A stretch of 64,000 nucleotides of DNA from Rhizophagus irregularis (Eukaryota; Glomeromycota; Glomeromycetes; Glomerales; Glomeraceae): the NCBI RefSeq assembly GCF_026210795.1, contig NC_089454.1, positions 434,001-498,000 on the forward strand. The letters are read 5' to 3'. Position 1 is the first letter of the stretch. Each line of letters opens with the position of its first letter. A program made the position numbers and the translations under genes. Of this stretch, positions 41,387 through 52,669 are shown piece by piece. The notes beneath the pieces were generated by a model. The model searched no databases. It was given only the letters and a program-made list of their open reading frames with translations, and was not told the origin of the DNA.

Positions 41387-42277
41387 CTAACATGGTCTTC
41401 CGAGATGAGATATAATTATATGTTTATCTAAACATTCCCTCCCACAACAAGCTACATTTTTACACTTTTTACAAATCAATAAATTCCAAATATCTATTAA
41501 ATCTCTAGCTTCATAATTACATTGAACACAAATTGGACTCACTTTTGGTCTTGTAGAATCTAATCTTTGCATATAAGAATAAGATTTTTTAACTAATTTA
41601 TCAGCACTCTCTATACCACATTGACCGATTAATTCACATTCTTCGAAACTTTTTAATGCTTCTAAAAGATCACCTCTTGAATTAGCAGTTATTGCAAGAC
41701 AATAATTTATATGAATACGAGAAGCCCTTCTTTTTTGATTTTGATTATAAGAAAAAATTCTTATAATATAAGGATCTTGTAAATTTTTATCTATTTCAAT
41801 CATTAATATAATACCATGATTTAAAATATCTAAATTATTTGGATCACTTAATAGATTATTATATAATTTTGTTAAAGCATAAACGGTTTCAAGAATAAGA
41901 TCAATGTCCCATGATGAATGTGGAATCATTAAAGTAAATTTTAACGCTATAAAATAATAAACTGAAGCAGTATTATAATCTGAAAATATTGATGAATAAA
42001 TTGAACCTAATTTTACAGAAGCATACACGGAACCTAGTTGAGATGCTCTTAAAAGAAGATTAATTGATTTATCATAATCGAGAGAATTTAATTTGCGTTC
42101 AGCTTCTTCTAAAAGATGTGATATAAATATTGAAGTAAATAAATTAATATTATTATCATGACTATTGAAATCAGGAACTAATGATGTTGCATTCTGAGAA
42201 ATGGTAATAATTGAAGGTCGATATGGTTTTTTTAAATGATGAACACATTGAAAACATTGAGAGAAACCTGAACCCAT
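41387..42277 (-). CDS. MYND-like zinc-finger protein with helical repeats
   Basis: Single exon, 296 residues. The C-terminal 50 residues carry the metal-ligand pattern C-x2-C...C-x2-C-x4-CC-x3-C-x3-H-x4-H-x4-C ('PICVQCNYEA', 'LLICKKCKNVACCGRECLD', 'KHIIISHLGRPC'), close to a MYND finger, which usually mediates protein contacts. Residues about 55-250 are helical and include Sel1/TPR-like lines such as 'SINLLLRASQLGSVYASVKL' and 'YCLAITANSRGDLLEALKSF'. The N-terminus 'MGSGFSQCFQC' has Gly2/Ser6 of a myristoylation signal plus nearby cysteines that could be palmitoylated. The function is unknown. The gene is convergent with methyltransferase 3. Confidence 0.78.
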   Translation of the reverse strand: MGSGFSQCFQCVHHLKKPYRPSIITISQNATSLVPDFNSHDNNINLFTSIFISHLLEEAERKLNSLDYDKSINLLLRASQLGSVYASVKLGSIYSSIFSDYNTASVYYFIALKFTLMIPHSSWDIDLILETVYALTKLYNNLLSDPNNLDILNHGIILMIEIDKNLQDPYIIRIFSYNQNQKRRASRIHINYCLAITANSRGDLLEALKSFEECELIGQCGIESADKLVKKSYSYMQRLDSTRPKVSPICVQCNYEARDLIDIWNLLICKKCKNVACCGRECLDKHIIISHLGRPC

Positions 42278-42739
42278 TGAACCAAATAAAAAAAAAAATA
42301 TTTTGGTTCTGTTTTTTTTTTTTTGGAAAGAATAATATAAAATTTGAATTGAGAAGAGTACTTAAATAATCGATCATTCGATCATTGTAATTTAGGGAAT
42401 GAATATCTGAATTTCATATGATTTTGTGTTTGTCAATCTTTTACGTTATCCTCTTAATAGATGATATGTAAGATGCTTAAAGTATTTTCCGGTATCTCTC
42501 GGGAAGATTTGAAAGAATTGTGGGAAAATAAAAAAGGATAATCAGTTTATTATTTATTCGTAACTTTAAACTTTAAGCTTTAAATTGGCGTCACATGATG
42601 CCACAGACTTTCCGCAGCTTAAAGCTTATTTTAATAACCTCTTTTTAAAGATATTACTCCAATAAAATGTCACTAAAATAGATTCATTATTCAATATTGA
42701 AAAATTATAACGTAAAAAGACGTAAAAATCTTTGTTAAC
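42278..42739. other. Intergenic, no gene seen
   Basis: Presumed promoter side of the MYND-like gene and 3' region of the b561-like gene. A T-run sits at 42310-42323. No motif recognised. Confidence 0.4.
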
Positions 42740-43694
42740 TTACCTATTTGTTTGATTTGTTTGATTTTTTTGACTATATATCGGAATATATTGAGTAAAA
42801 TTAACGAAAGACGAAAAATTACATTTTATATTACATATTTTAATTTTGTTAAAATTGATTCTTCCAATAACTCCAATAATAATTAGCCCAATTGAAAACG
42901 TCCAAATCCAATGTTGATTAAAATGCTTTGTTACCCAATTTGCCCGAGTTGATGTTATGGCCGATAACCAGATTAAAGATAAATTTATATATCCGGTAAG
43001 TCTATGATGTTTATAATATTTTTTTGATTTTGATATTCCACCAAGTAATGAGGGGAAAAAAGTTAATGCTAAGCCTGTTATTAACTGAATTATATATACA
43101 ATAAATGCAATCAACCCGATCTTTGCATGATATGTTTTATCTATAGAAAATATATATATAGAAAATAGTAATAATGATTTGTATTATTTAGTATTAGTAT
43201 ACTGAATAATTAAAATTAAGAAAATTTTGCACTGACTTACAATGAGTACTGCCTTTGATCGATTTATTGTAATAAATTACTACAAAGCCAATAATGAGAC
43301 AAATCAAACTAATTATTTGCATCAATTTATGAAAAAAAAGACTTCGAGCCTTTTCTTGCTTCTTCACAGCTTTTTGAAGAACGATTGTACCTAATCGAAG
43401 AAATAAAATAAAAAAGATTCGAAAATTCACCATAGAAGGTAATCTTATATTTTAAATAAGTTTTCATTTACCCTGGGTTGATATTAATATCATAATAGCC
43501 ATTAAAATTGGATGCCAAACGAAAAGTTTATAATCGGCGATATATGAAATGTATAAGTTTGTTCCGACGTATATTAAAAGTCCAAGTATTGATAAAATAT
43601 AAAATATGAAGTCTTTATTAAATTTGTTAGAATGTTCTTCTTGCGCATTCCTTTCAATATCCTCCATTATTAATTTTCTTAAAAAGAAAGTCAT
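42740..43694 (-). CDS. Cytochrome b561-like membrane protein
   Basis: Three exons (43472-43694, 43241-43390, 42740-43140) encode about 257 residues with five to six membrane helices. Conserved-type histidines are placed as in the cytochrome b561/ferric-reductase-like fold: 'FVWHPILMAI', 'SLFFHKLMQIISL', 'GSTHYKTYHAKIGLIAF' and 'YYKHHRLTGYINL'. Such proteins bind two haems and move electrons across a membrane, often from ascorbate to Fe(III). The start at 43694 has an alternative nine codons later (43667). The stop overlaps a strong donor-like AG|GTAAGT, so a splice form with a different last few residues is possible. No cytochrome b5 or DOMON domain is attached. Confidence 0.75.
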
Positions 43695-44009
43695 TTTGTT
43701 AATTAAGAAAAATAAAGTTGAGAGTTAATTATTAATTATCGAATTTATTTATATTTATTTTGTCCGATTTAAATTGATTGTTTACGTAATTATATAAACA
43801 ATAAACAATTCGTGCCATTTTAAAATGTCTAAAATGTTTATATCACTTGACATTTGTATGACAATAGAAAAGTATCTAATAATTATCAAATGATTGATTA
43901 ATCTATGGATGAAAGTAACTGTTGTGATTAAGTTGCTAATATAATCAATGTAATCATCCCTTAAATAATATTCCCATAATTATCTATCTTACGGCTTCTA
44001 ATACTAATA
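43695..44009. other. Intergenic, no gene seen
   Basis: AT-rich spacer between the b561-like gene and the first relic of the kinase array. Confidence 0.4.
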
Positions 44010-44575
44010 TCATACAGTTTTCCTGATTTTAAGTGACACATTTTGCTTACTATGGATGTCTATTGGAGCGTAAAGATCGCAGTTGAAATTTTCAAATGTC
44101 AAATTTCCCAAACTATACATATTAGATGAGGTCATATCTTCTTTTTCCTTATTTTTGGGATAACACAATAACATAAGCAAAATAAGAAGAATATTTTTTG
44201 CTGTAAACAATAGAAATATATTATAAATACATGTGATTATACCGCGTTTTAACTTAAGGAATATGATGTCATATTTCGTATAATCATAATTGATAAACTG
44301 AATAACCAGTACAAAAAAAAGTATAATTGTTATTGTTTTTCGCGACAATCTTAAAGATTTTCTGTCAGAGAAATTCTACGTGCTTGATTTATTATATGAT
44401 ATCGCTCTATCACTTATTATGATTGAATCATCCATATTTACGTTAAGATCTGGTTTATTATCGAAACTACCTAACTGCGGAATTCTTGTGAATATCATGT
44501 CACGGTGATTTTAAATCCTCTATTAATCCTGTCAAATGTTTGTTGAATAATGCCTTGGCTTTAATTATGCTATAT
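44010..44575 (-). pseudogene. Array relic: helical region and C-terminal kinase pieces
   Basis: Minus-strand sequence at 44340-44575 aligns with the start of the second-last exon of the array genes (compare 53640-53865): 'CGGAATTCTTGTGAATATCA', 'CTTTAATTATGCTATATATA' and the equivalents of 'LIISDK' and 'NLKPD'. 44090-44310 keeps degenerate versions of 'SSDIYSLG' and 'LFYDYAKYDDLF'. Many stops and deletions; not functional. Confidence 0.65.
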
Positions 44576-44999
44576 ATAAAATCAATTTATGGTTCCGGGC
44601 CCTGATCAAAAAGATTAGAAAAACCAACGTATGTAGCAAGTAGCAAGTTGCTTTTTTTTAATTCGTGTACTACAATATCTTTTTAACGCTGTATTTATTC
44701 AATTCTATCAATTATAAGATATGAATTTTATCAAACCTCTTCCATCTTTATTTGTCCGCGAAAAGATCAATCAGGCCATAAAAGTATCAATTTAAGATTC
44801 AGGATAATTTACTGGTAAATTATAAACAAAAGTTATTCATGACACGTTTAATACGTTCGAGCCCACGATCTGATCTCAGAGCGGCAATTATATATATTTA
44901 ACTGAACCGTAATTCATCAGATCTTTCAAGACTTATTTAAAGATTGTGAATAATAGACAAACTACTAAAAATTTCCTGCCTACTTCTCCTGCTTTTCTG

Positions 45000-45210
45000 G
45001 TTCAGAAGGCGAATCATATATGAATGTCATATTAGATGATGTATGTATAATACTTTATTTGCGATGCAGATGCAAAGCACTTTAGAAATGATGATATTAT
45101 GAAAACTGCGTGAATATGTGAACAGTCTTTTAATCATTTATGTCCAAGTTGGTATGATAATAAACAAAAAGATAATCAAAGATCAATTATATTGGTAAGT
45201 TGTTTTCCAA
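45000..45210 (+). pseudogene. Inverted array relic: mid-protein helical segment
   Basis: This piece reads in the opposite (plus) orientation to the rest of the array. It aligns with the coding sense of the segment around 54130-54360 ('NADASRRRHFRTDDIREIAQ', 'FRLLCPIWYDE'), including the splice donor TATTGGTAAGTTGTT near 45194. It is heavily degraded. Confidence 0.65.
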
Positions 45211-45289
45211 TAACAATTATTATTGTGTTATTGATTACAATAAATGAATTAATTGAATTACTATACCGGTTAAAAATTACTTACTAATT

Positions 45290-45800
45290 AGTAAATCCTC
45301 TGCAGTTTCCGTAAAATTATAAATTTATATTTCTCGTTATTTCTAGGCTTTGTTTTGATTATTTTTAGGGAAAGTTTTAAAATACTTCCTAAAAGGATCT
45401 TTCACAATTAGAAGAAATAGCTTAAATATGATCGAAACTCATGCTTCGTTTATAATCATAATATTACCTGTTACTAGCAGTGGCTCTAAAAAATATATTG
45501 AAAGGGCTACTCACCTGATTCTCAGGTGTAATATTTTTGCTATCAGGAGTTTAACCAATAAAAAAAGGTATTTAAATTGTTAATATCACGTTATGATATG
45601 ATTTTTACACATTTTACACAATCTTTATCAGGAATACATGTCGCGTGACTCGCGTCAAAGTCAATTATCAAAGAGATTATCACATGAAAGTTTAGTTTGT
45701 TCGTTTCATAGACGTTTAAGAACTTTACCGTATCGATAATCTCTTATAATTACATATCGTTTTACACCTTTTTTTTATTTAATCCAACGTTACATTATGT
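45290..45800 (-). pseudogene. Array relic: N-terminal kinase and coiled-coil exons
   Basis: Minus-strand homology to copy A exons 6-10 and exon 2: 45295-45430 matches the coiled segment (compare 49600-49740), 45510-45540 the 'YYTGES' exon, 45625-45670 the 'LIDFDSACIS' region, and 45705-45760 'IIRNFRYGKDLNV'. Intervening parts are deleted and frames are broken. Confidence 0.65.
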
Positions 45801-46197
45801 GATTATTATTAGCATCAATCTAGCTGGTGAACTTGGCAATTAATTAGAAAGACAAATTACCCATACATATTAAAATATTTTTCTTTTTATTTTCTTTTAA
45901 AAAAAGTAAGGGAGAAAACAACATCAAAATTATTGGGTTGAGAACCTAGTTTTTATTTATAAACCGAATTTATTATTAAATAGAACAACCATGAAAGTAT
46001 ACTTAATATCATATAGTACTATCGATCAAAGATTTATCATTATAAAATTCTATGTTTATTATATTATTATTTTATTAAAAAAAACTTTTTTTTTTATGCG
46101 TAATATGATGATAAGAAAATTGATTTTGTTTATTGTGACAAAAAATTATTATAATGCTAAAAATAATTTTATGTCCCAGTAAACTGTCAACTAAAAT

Positions 46198-46430
46198 AGA
46201 TCTAGAATTCTGAATATGTCTAACACAATATCCATCCCTACGTTTTTCACATAGGCATAATACCTTGAGGTTTTCTTCAACACGTTGTACTATATTTGCT
46301 CTAGGAGATTAAATAAAATAAGGAAAATAAATAATAATCAGACAAATAATTTACATGCTTTGAGCCAACGAAGTCCTGTTGAATTTATCATTTGATGTTT
46401 TCTTGCATAAAGCAGTGGTCTAGGAAATTT
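46198..46430 (-). pseudogene. Array relic: W-L-C domain fragment
   Basis: It aligns with copy A around 48660-48900, including the counterparts of 'EILWLCENHRDGYCARQ' and 'YQMINETGLRELKS', with stops and deletions. It lies out of order relative to the other relics, so the ancestral copy was rearranged. Confidence 0.65.
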
Positions 46431-46661
46431 GCAGAACAAAAGTTGCCCGGATGACACTGATATGAATCGTCAAAAGAAGTAGATTGAACTTTTTTTCAAC
46501 GAATGGCAGATTTTTCCGGATAGTCACACCAAGACTTACTGAGTGTTTGAAAAAAATAAATTACATACTATATGAAAATAAATTATAGTATAGTAAATAA
46601 TAAGAAAAAAATATGTCGAATAATTAGGGTTTAATAGTAAATTGATGTAATTATTGTGAAT

Positions 46662-49600
46662 TTAGCAGCAAGTACCATCAGATGAGAAAGAAGACATTGA
46701 TTCTGATCTTCCCTTATATAAATTTCCCATAAATTTCTCTACGCTTCCAATATCATCACGCTCTTCTGATTTGAATTGACACATTTGATTTACTATACCC
46801 TTCCAACGTTGATATTCTATTGGTAACTTTGGCATTGTTTCTTGATTACCTTTTTGTAAATGATTATGAAGATTTTTAATTGAAACTTTTTTAAATGGCA
46901 AATTTCCTGCTTCACACCAAGCGATTTCCCAAAATAATAATCCTAAACTATATATATCAGATGATGCAATAAGACTTTCTCTATTTAATAACCTATCCGG
47001 ATCATACCATCTTTTCCAAACTTTGTCTTTAGGTGAAATTATTATTTTTGGATACACAAAAGTTTTGTTATCACATAAGTTTCTGCTCCACAGAAAATTG
47101 GAAATTTTTGGTTTTAATGTTTTTCCTACTTCATCTTGTTCAAGTAAAATATTTGCACTTCGAAGGTCCAAATGTAAAATTTTTTTCTATAAAAAAAGAT
47201 GATATATATGATTAATTTCGTGTAAATGTTTGAAAAGAAAAATTTGATATAACGTTTAATCCTTACATTATGTAAATATTTTACGCCTTGAGATATATCC
47301 CATGCTAATTTGATTTTTTCTTTCCAATCTTTCAGGAGATTTAATGTCTTATGATTAGATTGGAAATATGTGAAGAGGTCATCATATTTTGCGTAATCAT
47401 AAAACAACATTAGTTTACAGTTGGAAACTGTATAACCATGAAATTTAATTATATAATCATTATTATTCAGTTGATGTTTATGGTAAAGATAAATCTCTTT
47501 CTCGATGCATAAAAAAGTATCATTGTTATTTAGGTGTTTTAACGATTTTCCCGCGACAATCTTATTATTTAAAGAACGTTTTGTCGTTTTGTAAAAATCC
47601 CCTTCAATTACTTCCTCAGAAACTCTACACACTTGATTTGCTATATGATACCATTTAGATAAATCTTTATCATGAATTATACTTAAATCATCATCATTAA
47701 CGTTTACTTTAAGATCCGGATCATTAACGAAACGTTCTAATTTAGTTTGGAAATCCTTTTTAACAATTATTAATTTTGATAAATGTTCATTGAATAATTT
47801 CCCGGCACCAATTATTCTACATGCAAAATCCATCGAAAGAAAATAAATAAATTAGAATCATAGGTTTTAGGTTATAATAAAAAAATATATTTATACACTA
47901 ACCTATTAATATCGATTAAGTCACTACACAAAAATGACATTTGCTTTGTAAATGAAACGACTGAATAATCATCTTTTACTAATAATGATAATAATAATAA
48001 TAATCGAATTAGCAAACCAATGTAATTATTTCAATTATTTTTAAGGAAAGAAAAAATAAACAACTTACCAATACAATAACGTACAATTAATCTTAAAAAA
48101 TGAATATATAAGTATTCCTGATTTTCTAAAATTCTAGTAAGTTTATCTTTTTGGTCATTATTTAGAATTAATGTTTTAAAGCTAATCAAATGTTCATTCA
48201 TTTTCTGTGCAATTTCTCTAATATCATCGTTTCTAAAGTGTTTTCTTTTAGACGCAACAGCGTTCTCTATCACTTCGCAAAGTATTTTATATACATAGTC
48301 AAATTTTTTGGTTAAGTCGCTGTCATCATTATATGATTTTTTATCATCATCATTTGATACTGGTGGTACGAATATAGTTTCAACCGGAGAAATGGGAAAC
48401 CCAGGAGAAGTAGGTAAAGGAATATTTGATGATACTTCAACCGGAGGAGTAGGTAATGAAATATTTGATGATACTTCAACTGAGGAAGGGAATTTTAGCG
48501 GTGCATATGTAGTTTCAGCCGCACGTGTATGTATTGGAGTTTTTGGTGGTACGTATGTAGATTCAGCTGGATGTGTATGTGTTGAAATTTTTGGTGGTAC
48601 AATTATATTTTTCGGATATTGATTTGAAGTTTTACGTGGCGAATATTCCCGAGATGATTGTCTAGCACAATATCCATCCCTATGATTTTCACAAAGCCAT
48701 AATATTTCTCCAGTGTCTTCTTCGACGCATTGTACTAATCCACCAAATTGATTCGTACTTTCATTTGTATCAAGAAATCCTAAAATAAAAAATTTTTTAA
48801 TCTAGATGAAAAAAAGGTGATCAAAAAAAAAATCACATACTTTTGAGTTCACGAAGCCCTGTTTCATTTATCATTTGATAAGGAATGTTACGATCTTTGC
48901 TCAAAGGATTAAAATTAGGACATTCATCGTTTATAGTTTTTCCACCAATGTCAATTGTATCAATGATTTCTTGGATATGTTGCATAAAGCCAGGTTTATC
49001 TGCCGTATTAAATACTGCTGATAGAATATTAGCGATACTGTTTGGAAATACGTTAAATATGCTTGGTGCCATGACACCCATAACTCCAGATAATGCTGTT
49101 AAACTATTGTCAAAATTTATAAATTTCGGTTATTAAATGGTAAAAACAATATAATATTATGAGAATAATTTTTTTTTTATAGTTTACCAGAGACTTATCC
49201 AAGGTCCATATTTTTTAATAAACTGAGGAACTTGAAGAACTTTGTAACCCGTTTGTTCCGGAATGTGCCACTGTCCTTTATGCTCACAAACAAATAAAAG
49301 ACGAAAGGGCTTTGATAACATCCATGCTCTATAATGAATAAATGCAATGTAAAAAATGAAATAATGGTTGAATAAAAGATTTTTTTATTTTTTTTAAAAA
49401 AAAAAAATATTTTACATACGCTGGTTTTTTCCAATCTTTCTTATCAGGGACCATAACAAACACTCTTGGTACCTTTTCATGTTTAACCTTGACCAACTGT
49501 TTTTTTTTTATAAAATAAAAAAGGTTAATTTTAATTAATTAATAAATGAATTTGGAATTTAAAAATTACTTAACCCATTGTGGAATTTTCGTAGTTAAAC

Positions 49601-51384
49601 CCTCTACAGCTTTTGTACAATTATCAATTTTACTGCTCATAATTTCTAGGCTTTTTTTCATTTCGTTATGATATTTTTCGAGGAAAATTTTAAATGTTTC
49701 CTAGAAGAAATTTTTTTTTTTCGCAATTAACTTGAAAGAAATATCTTGAAGTAATAATTTAAGAAAATTAAATATTCCAGCTCCCTACTTGTTGATACAA
49801 TCGAAATTCTACGTCGTTCATTCCACGTATATAATCAGAATCATATTCATTATTAGCAATATTCGTTGGTTCTAAATGTAAATTCAATTAAATCAAAAAA
49901 TGAATGTGAAATCACACTTTCTTATCGTATATTCACCTTCCAAGATCGGATCACCTAATATCGTTAAACTTGTTCTGTACATTTTTTTTTCTATACGTTC
50001 GACAAAATTATCTTAATATATGATAATTAAATATTAATTAATTTATTCTATATTTTATTTTGCTTACCTGATTCTCCGGTGTAATATGATGATTGCTATC
50101 AAAATAATAATAATTGATTAGAATCTGAACTATTAAATAACGAGATTAAAAATTGTTGAATTACACGATTACCATAAATATTTGCAGTGTCATTCGATTT
50201 ATTATAGTTTTGCTAAGTAATTCTTTTATAATAAAACAAGCAGAAGGATCATGGACATCAATCAACAAGTGTCTTGTTGATATCATTTCTTCTTTCGCTA
50301 CTTCACTCTCTCCATCCCAATAATGTTGACCTAATTAATTAGATTATTTGATTATTATAATAAAGAATGTCAATTCTTAATAAAATTTTATTTTTAATTG
50401 GAATTTAATGCGTATTAAAAAAAATACCTAAATACCTGTTTCAAGAAAATATAAAACGAGCCCAAAAGAAAACATGTCCATCGCAAAATTTGCTTTAATT
50501 TCTGTTCCATTCTCGCGTGCTCTTATAACTTCAGGGGCTGAATAATTCGTTACAATTTTTACATCATCTTTATCAGAAATACATGCAGAGTCAAAATCAA
50601 TTAACTTCCACCTTTCAGTGTAACCATCTTTTTCTTGAAAGTACATTATATTTTTCGGTGCTAATTCAGTATGCACTGTATTAAAATAAGCCAAGCATGT
50701 CGTCAATTAAAAATTGCTGCGGACAGATAGCTGATAGACAATGTTATTCAGAAAATTTACCTATATTATGCTTTTGAAGTTCCATGAGACCTGAAACAAT
50801 ACTCTAGTAATATATATATATATATAAGAATTTATTTTATAAAAAAAAAAGTCGACGAGATTATTATATAAAAATTTACCTTTATTATATCACCTTCCTC
50901 TTTATGTCGCTGACTATAATCTTGATGGCTTAAAAATGTTTCCAGGTCATACAAGGCACATTCACAAACAATAATTGTTTGCTGTGAGTAAACGTCTATC
51001 ATTTGCATAATATTCTATATATTTGAACAAAAAAATAAATTCATATTAAAAATTTTTTTTTTTTTTCCAAATGTAATTCACACATACAAAAAAAATAATT
51101 TACCGGTGCATCCTTTAATATTTCTAACGCTTGTGACTCTATTTCGAATGCTTCTCTTGTTTTATAAGATTTTATCACATAAGGAACTCTTGATTTATCA
51201 TTATTCACTTCATAGGCTTTATAAACGTTAAGGTCTTTACCGTATCGGAAATTTCTTATAATTTTATATCGTTCTATTAAAATAATTTTATTTAATTCAT
51301 GTTACTTGATTGTTACTTAATTAATTAGAGAGATTAATTACCTCCAACCGTACCCTCAAGCTTATCTCCTAAATTATTATGCAT
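46662..51384 (-). CDS. Array copy A: double kinase-fold protein with helical region
   Basis: Seventeen exons can be joined in frame with GT-AG introns from ATG 51384 to TAA 46662, giving 1140 residues. Kinase fold 1 (about 15-270): Lys in 'YVIKSYK', 'VHTELAPKNIMYF' (HRD Asp replaced by Glu, Asn kept), 'LIDFDSAC', 'NYSAPEV'. Residues about 318-360 are charged and helical. A conserved middle domain (about 365-560) runs 'VPRVFVMVP', 'KPFRLLFVCEHKGQWHIP', 'PQFIKKYGPWISL', a Gly/Ala/hydrophobic stretch, then 'GGLVQCVEEDTGEILWLCE'. A Pro/Thr-rich linker, then helices (about 680-870: 'FRNDDIREIAQKMNEHL', 'FNEHLSKLI'). Kinase fold 2 (about 870-1115): 'AGKSLK', 'ILHLDLRSANILL', 'KISNFLWS' (DFG Asp lost), 'SSDIYSLGLLFWEIA'. 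Both folds look like pseudokinases. Helices plus a pseudokinase recall MLKL; a death-signalling role is inference. Relics flank it at 44.0-46.4 kb. Confidence 0.85.
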
Positions 51385-52669
51385 GTTTAAAGAATTTTTT
51401 TTTGTTTGTTTAAAAAAAAAAAAAGCGAGGGTAATAACAAATTCAATCGAAAAGAAGTAAGATATACAATTTACTGTCCCACATAAAAGAACAATTCTTA
51501 TTAGACAATAGAATGAAGATTAGATTTATAAAGAAACTTAGATAATTTCTAATGTTTTATATATGTTGTAATACAGAAAAATATATTTCACACGCACGTA
51601 TAATTTTTTACTTTATTTATTATTCTCTTTTTAAAACGTAAATTTTCTATACAGGACGCCCATGACTTCATTGGGAAAATTTATTCCTGACGAATCCTAG
51701 TAAAGTAATATATTTACAATAAAACCAAAAGATCGGTTTAAATTCCATATTCATAAATATGTTTCGAATGAATTAATTTTAAATTGTATTATATTGTAAA
51801 ATAAAATTAAATATATTGTCATTGTCAAACCCATTTTTCATTTAAAAGTACATTATAGGTTTAGTACAATGCTGTTGCAACGCTATGTAAATATGCATTC
51901 TGCAAACTTTTTTTGTCATCTATGCATGATAAGCAAAATTGGTTTCGTTCCTTGCATATTTTAGGTAATGCGGCGAAAAATGATTATACGCCAAGAATTA
52001 ATTTTATAGCATTTCCCCAGTGCAAAAATTCCCCATATTAAATCGATCTAACAGCCGTGCCCATGTAAACAATAATTTCCATATAGTTTGGATTATAGAC
52101 CTTTAAACTCGAACTAAACCACAATAGATACGGTTTTTTTTGTGTGACAATCTATCGGGAGAGTATGCATTTGGCTAATATAATGTTTTTTACATAGTAA
52201 TAAAATATCCAATCTTTTTTTTATCGGGGACCATTGATACAATGATACCTTTCTTGTTTAACCTTGATCAGCTTTTTTTTGAATTTTCTCTATAAAAGTC
52301 TAAATTAATTAATTAACTAAACGAATTATGAAATTTAAAAAATTATTTATTGTGAAATTTTCCTAGTTAAAGTCTTTACGGATTATCAATTTCAAGTACG
52401 GGTGTACATGTCATGATGTTCAGAGCGACACTTTTTAATTTTTTACACAGTCATCTCTTAGATCTTGAAAAAATGTCGAGGAGCGAGGAAATTTACAACA
52501 CAAAATCTATATTATGTGTATGTATGTTTGTGTGTATATATATCGTACAATTCCGGAGAAAATTTCTTTTTTTATTTCGTTATAATTAAAATGTTATAGA
52601 TACATATATTATATGAAACCAATTATGATAAAATAAGATAAAAGAAATCTTTAAAATAATAATTTTAAT
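51385..52669. repeat. Array spacer, duplicated downstream of copy C
   Basis: Non-coding spacer between copies A and B. Large parts (about 51655-52080 and 52370-52669) recur almost unchanged at 57310-57700 and 57700-58000, so the amplification unit included the flanks. A decayed exon fragment lies inside at 52205-52400. Confidence 0.7.
52205..52400 (-). pseudogene. Decayed array exon fragment in spacer
   Basis: Degenerate match to exons 10-11 of copies A and B (compare 49440-49640): counterparts of the 'VPRVFVMVPDKKDW' and 'LTTKIPQW' coding regions, with small deletions and stops. Confidence 0.55.
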
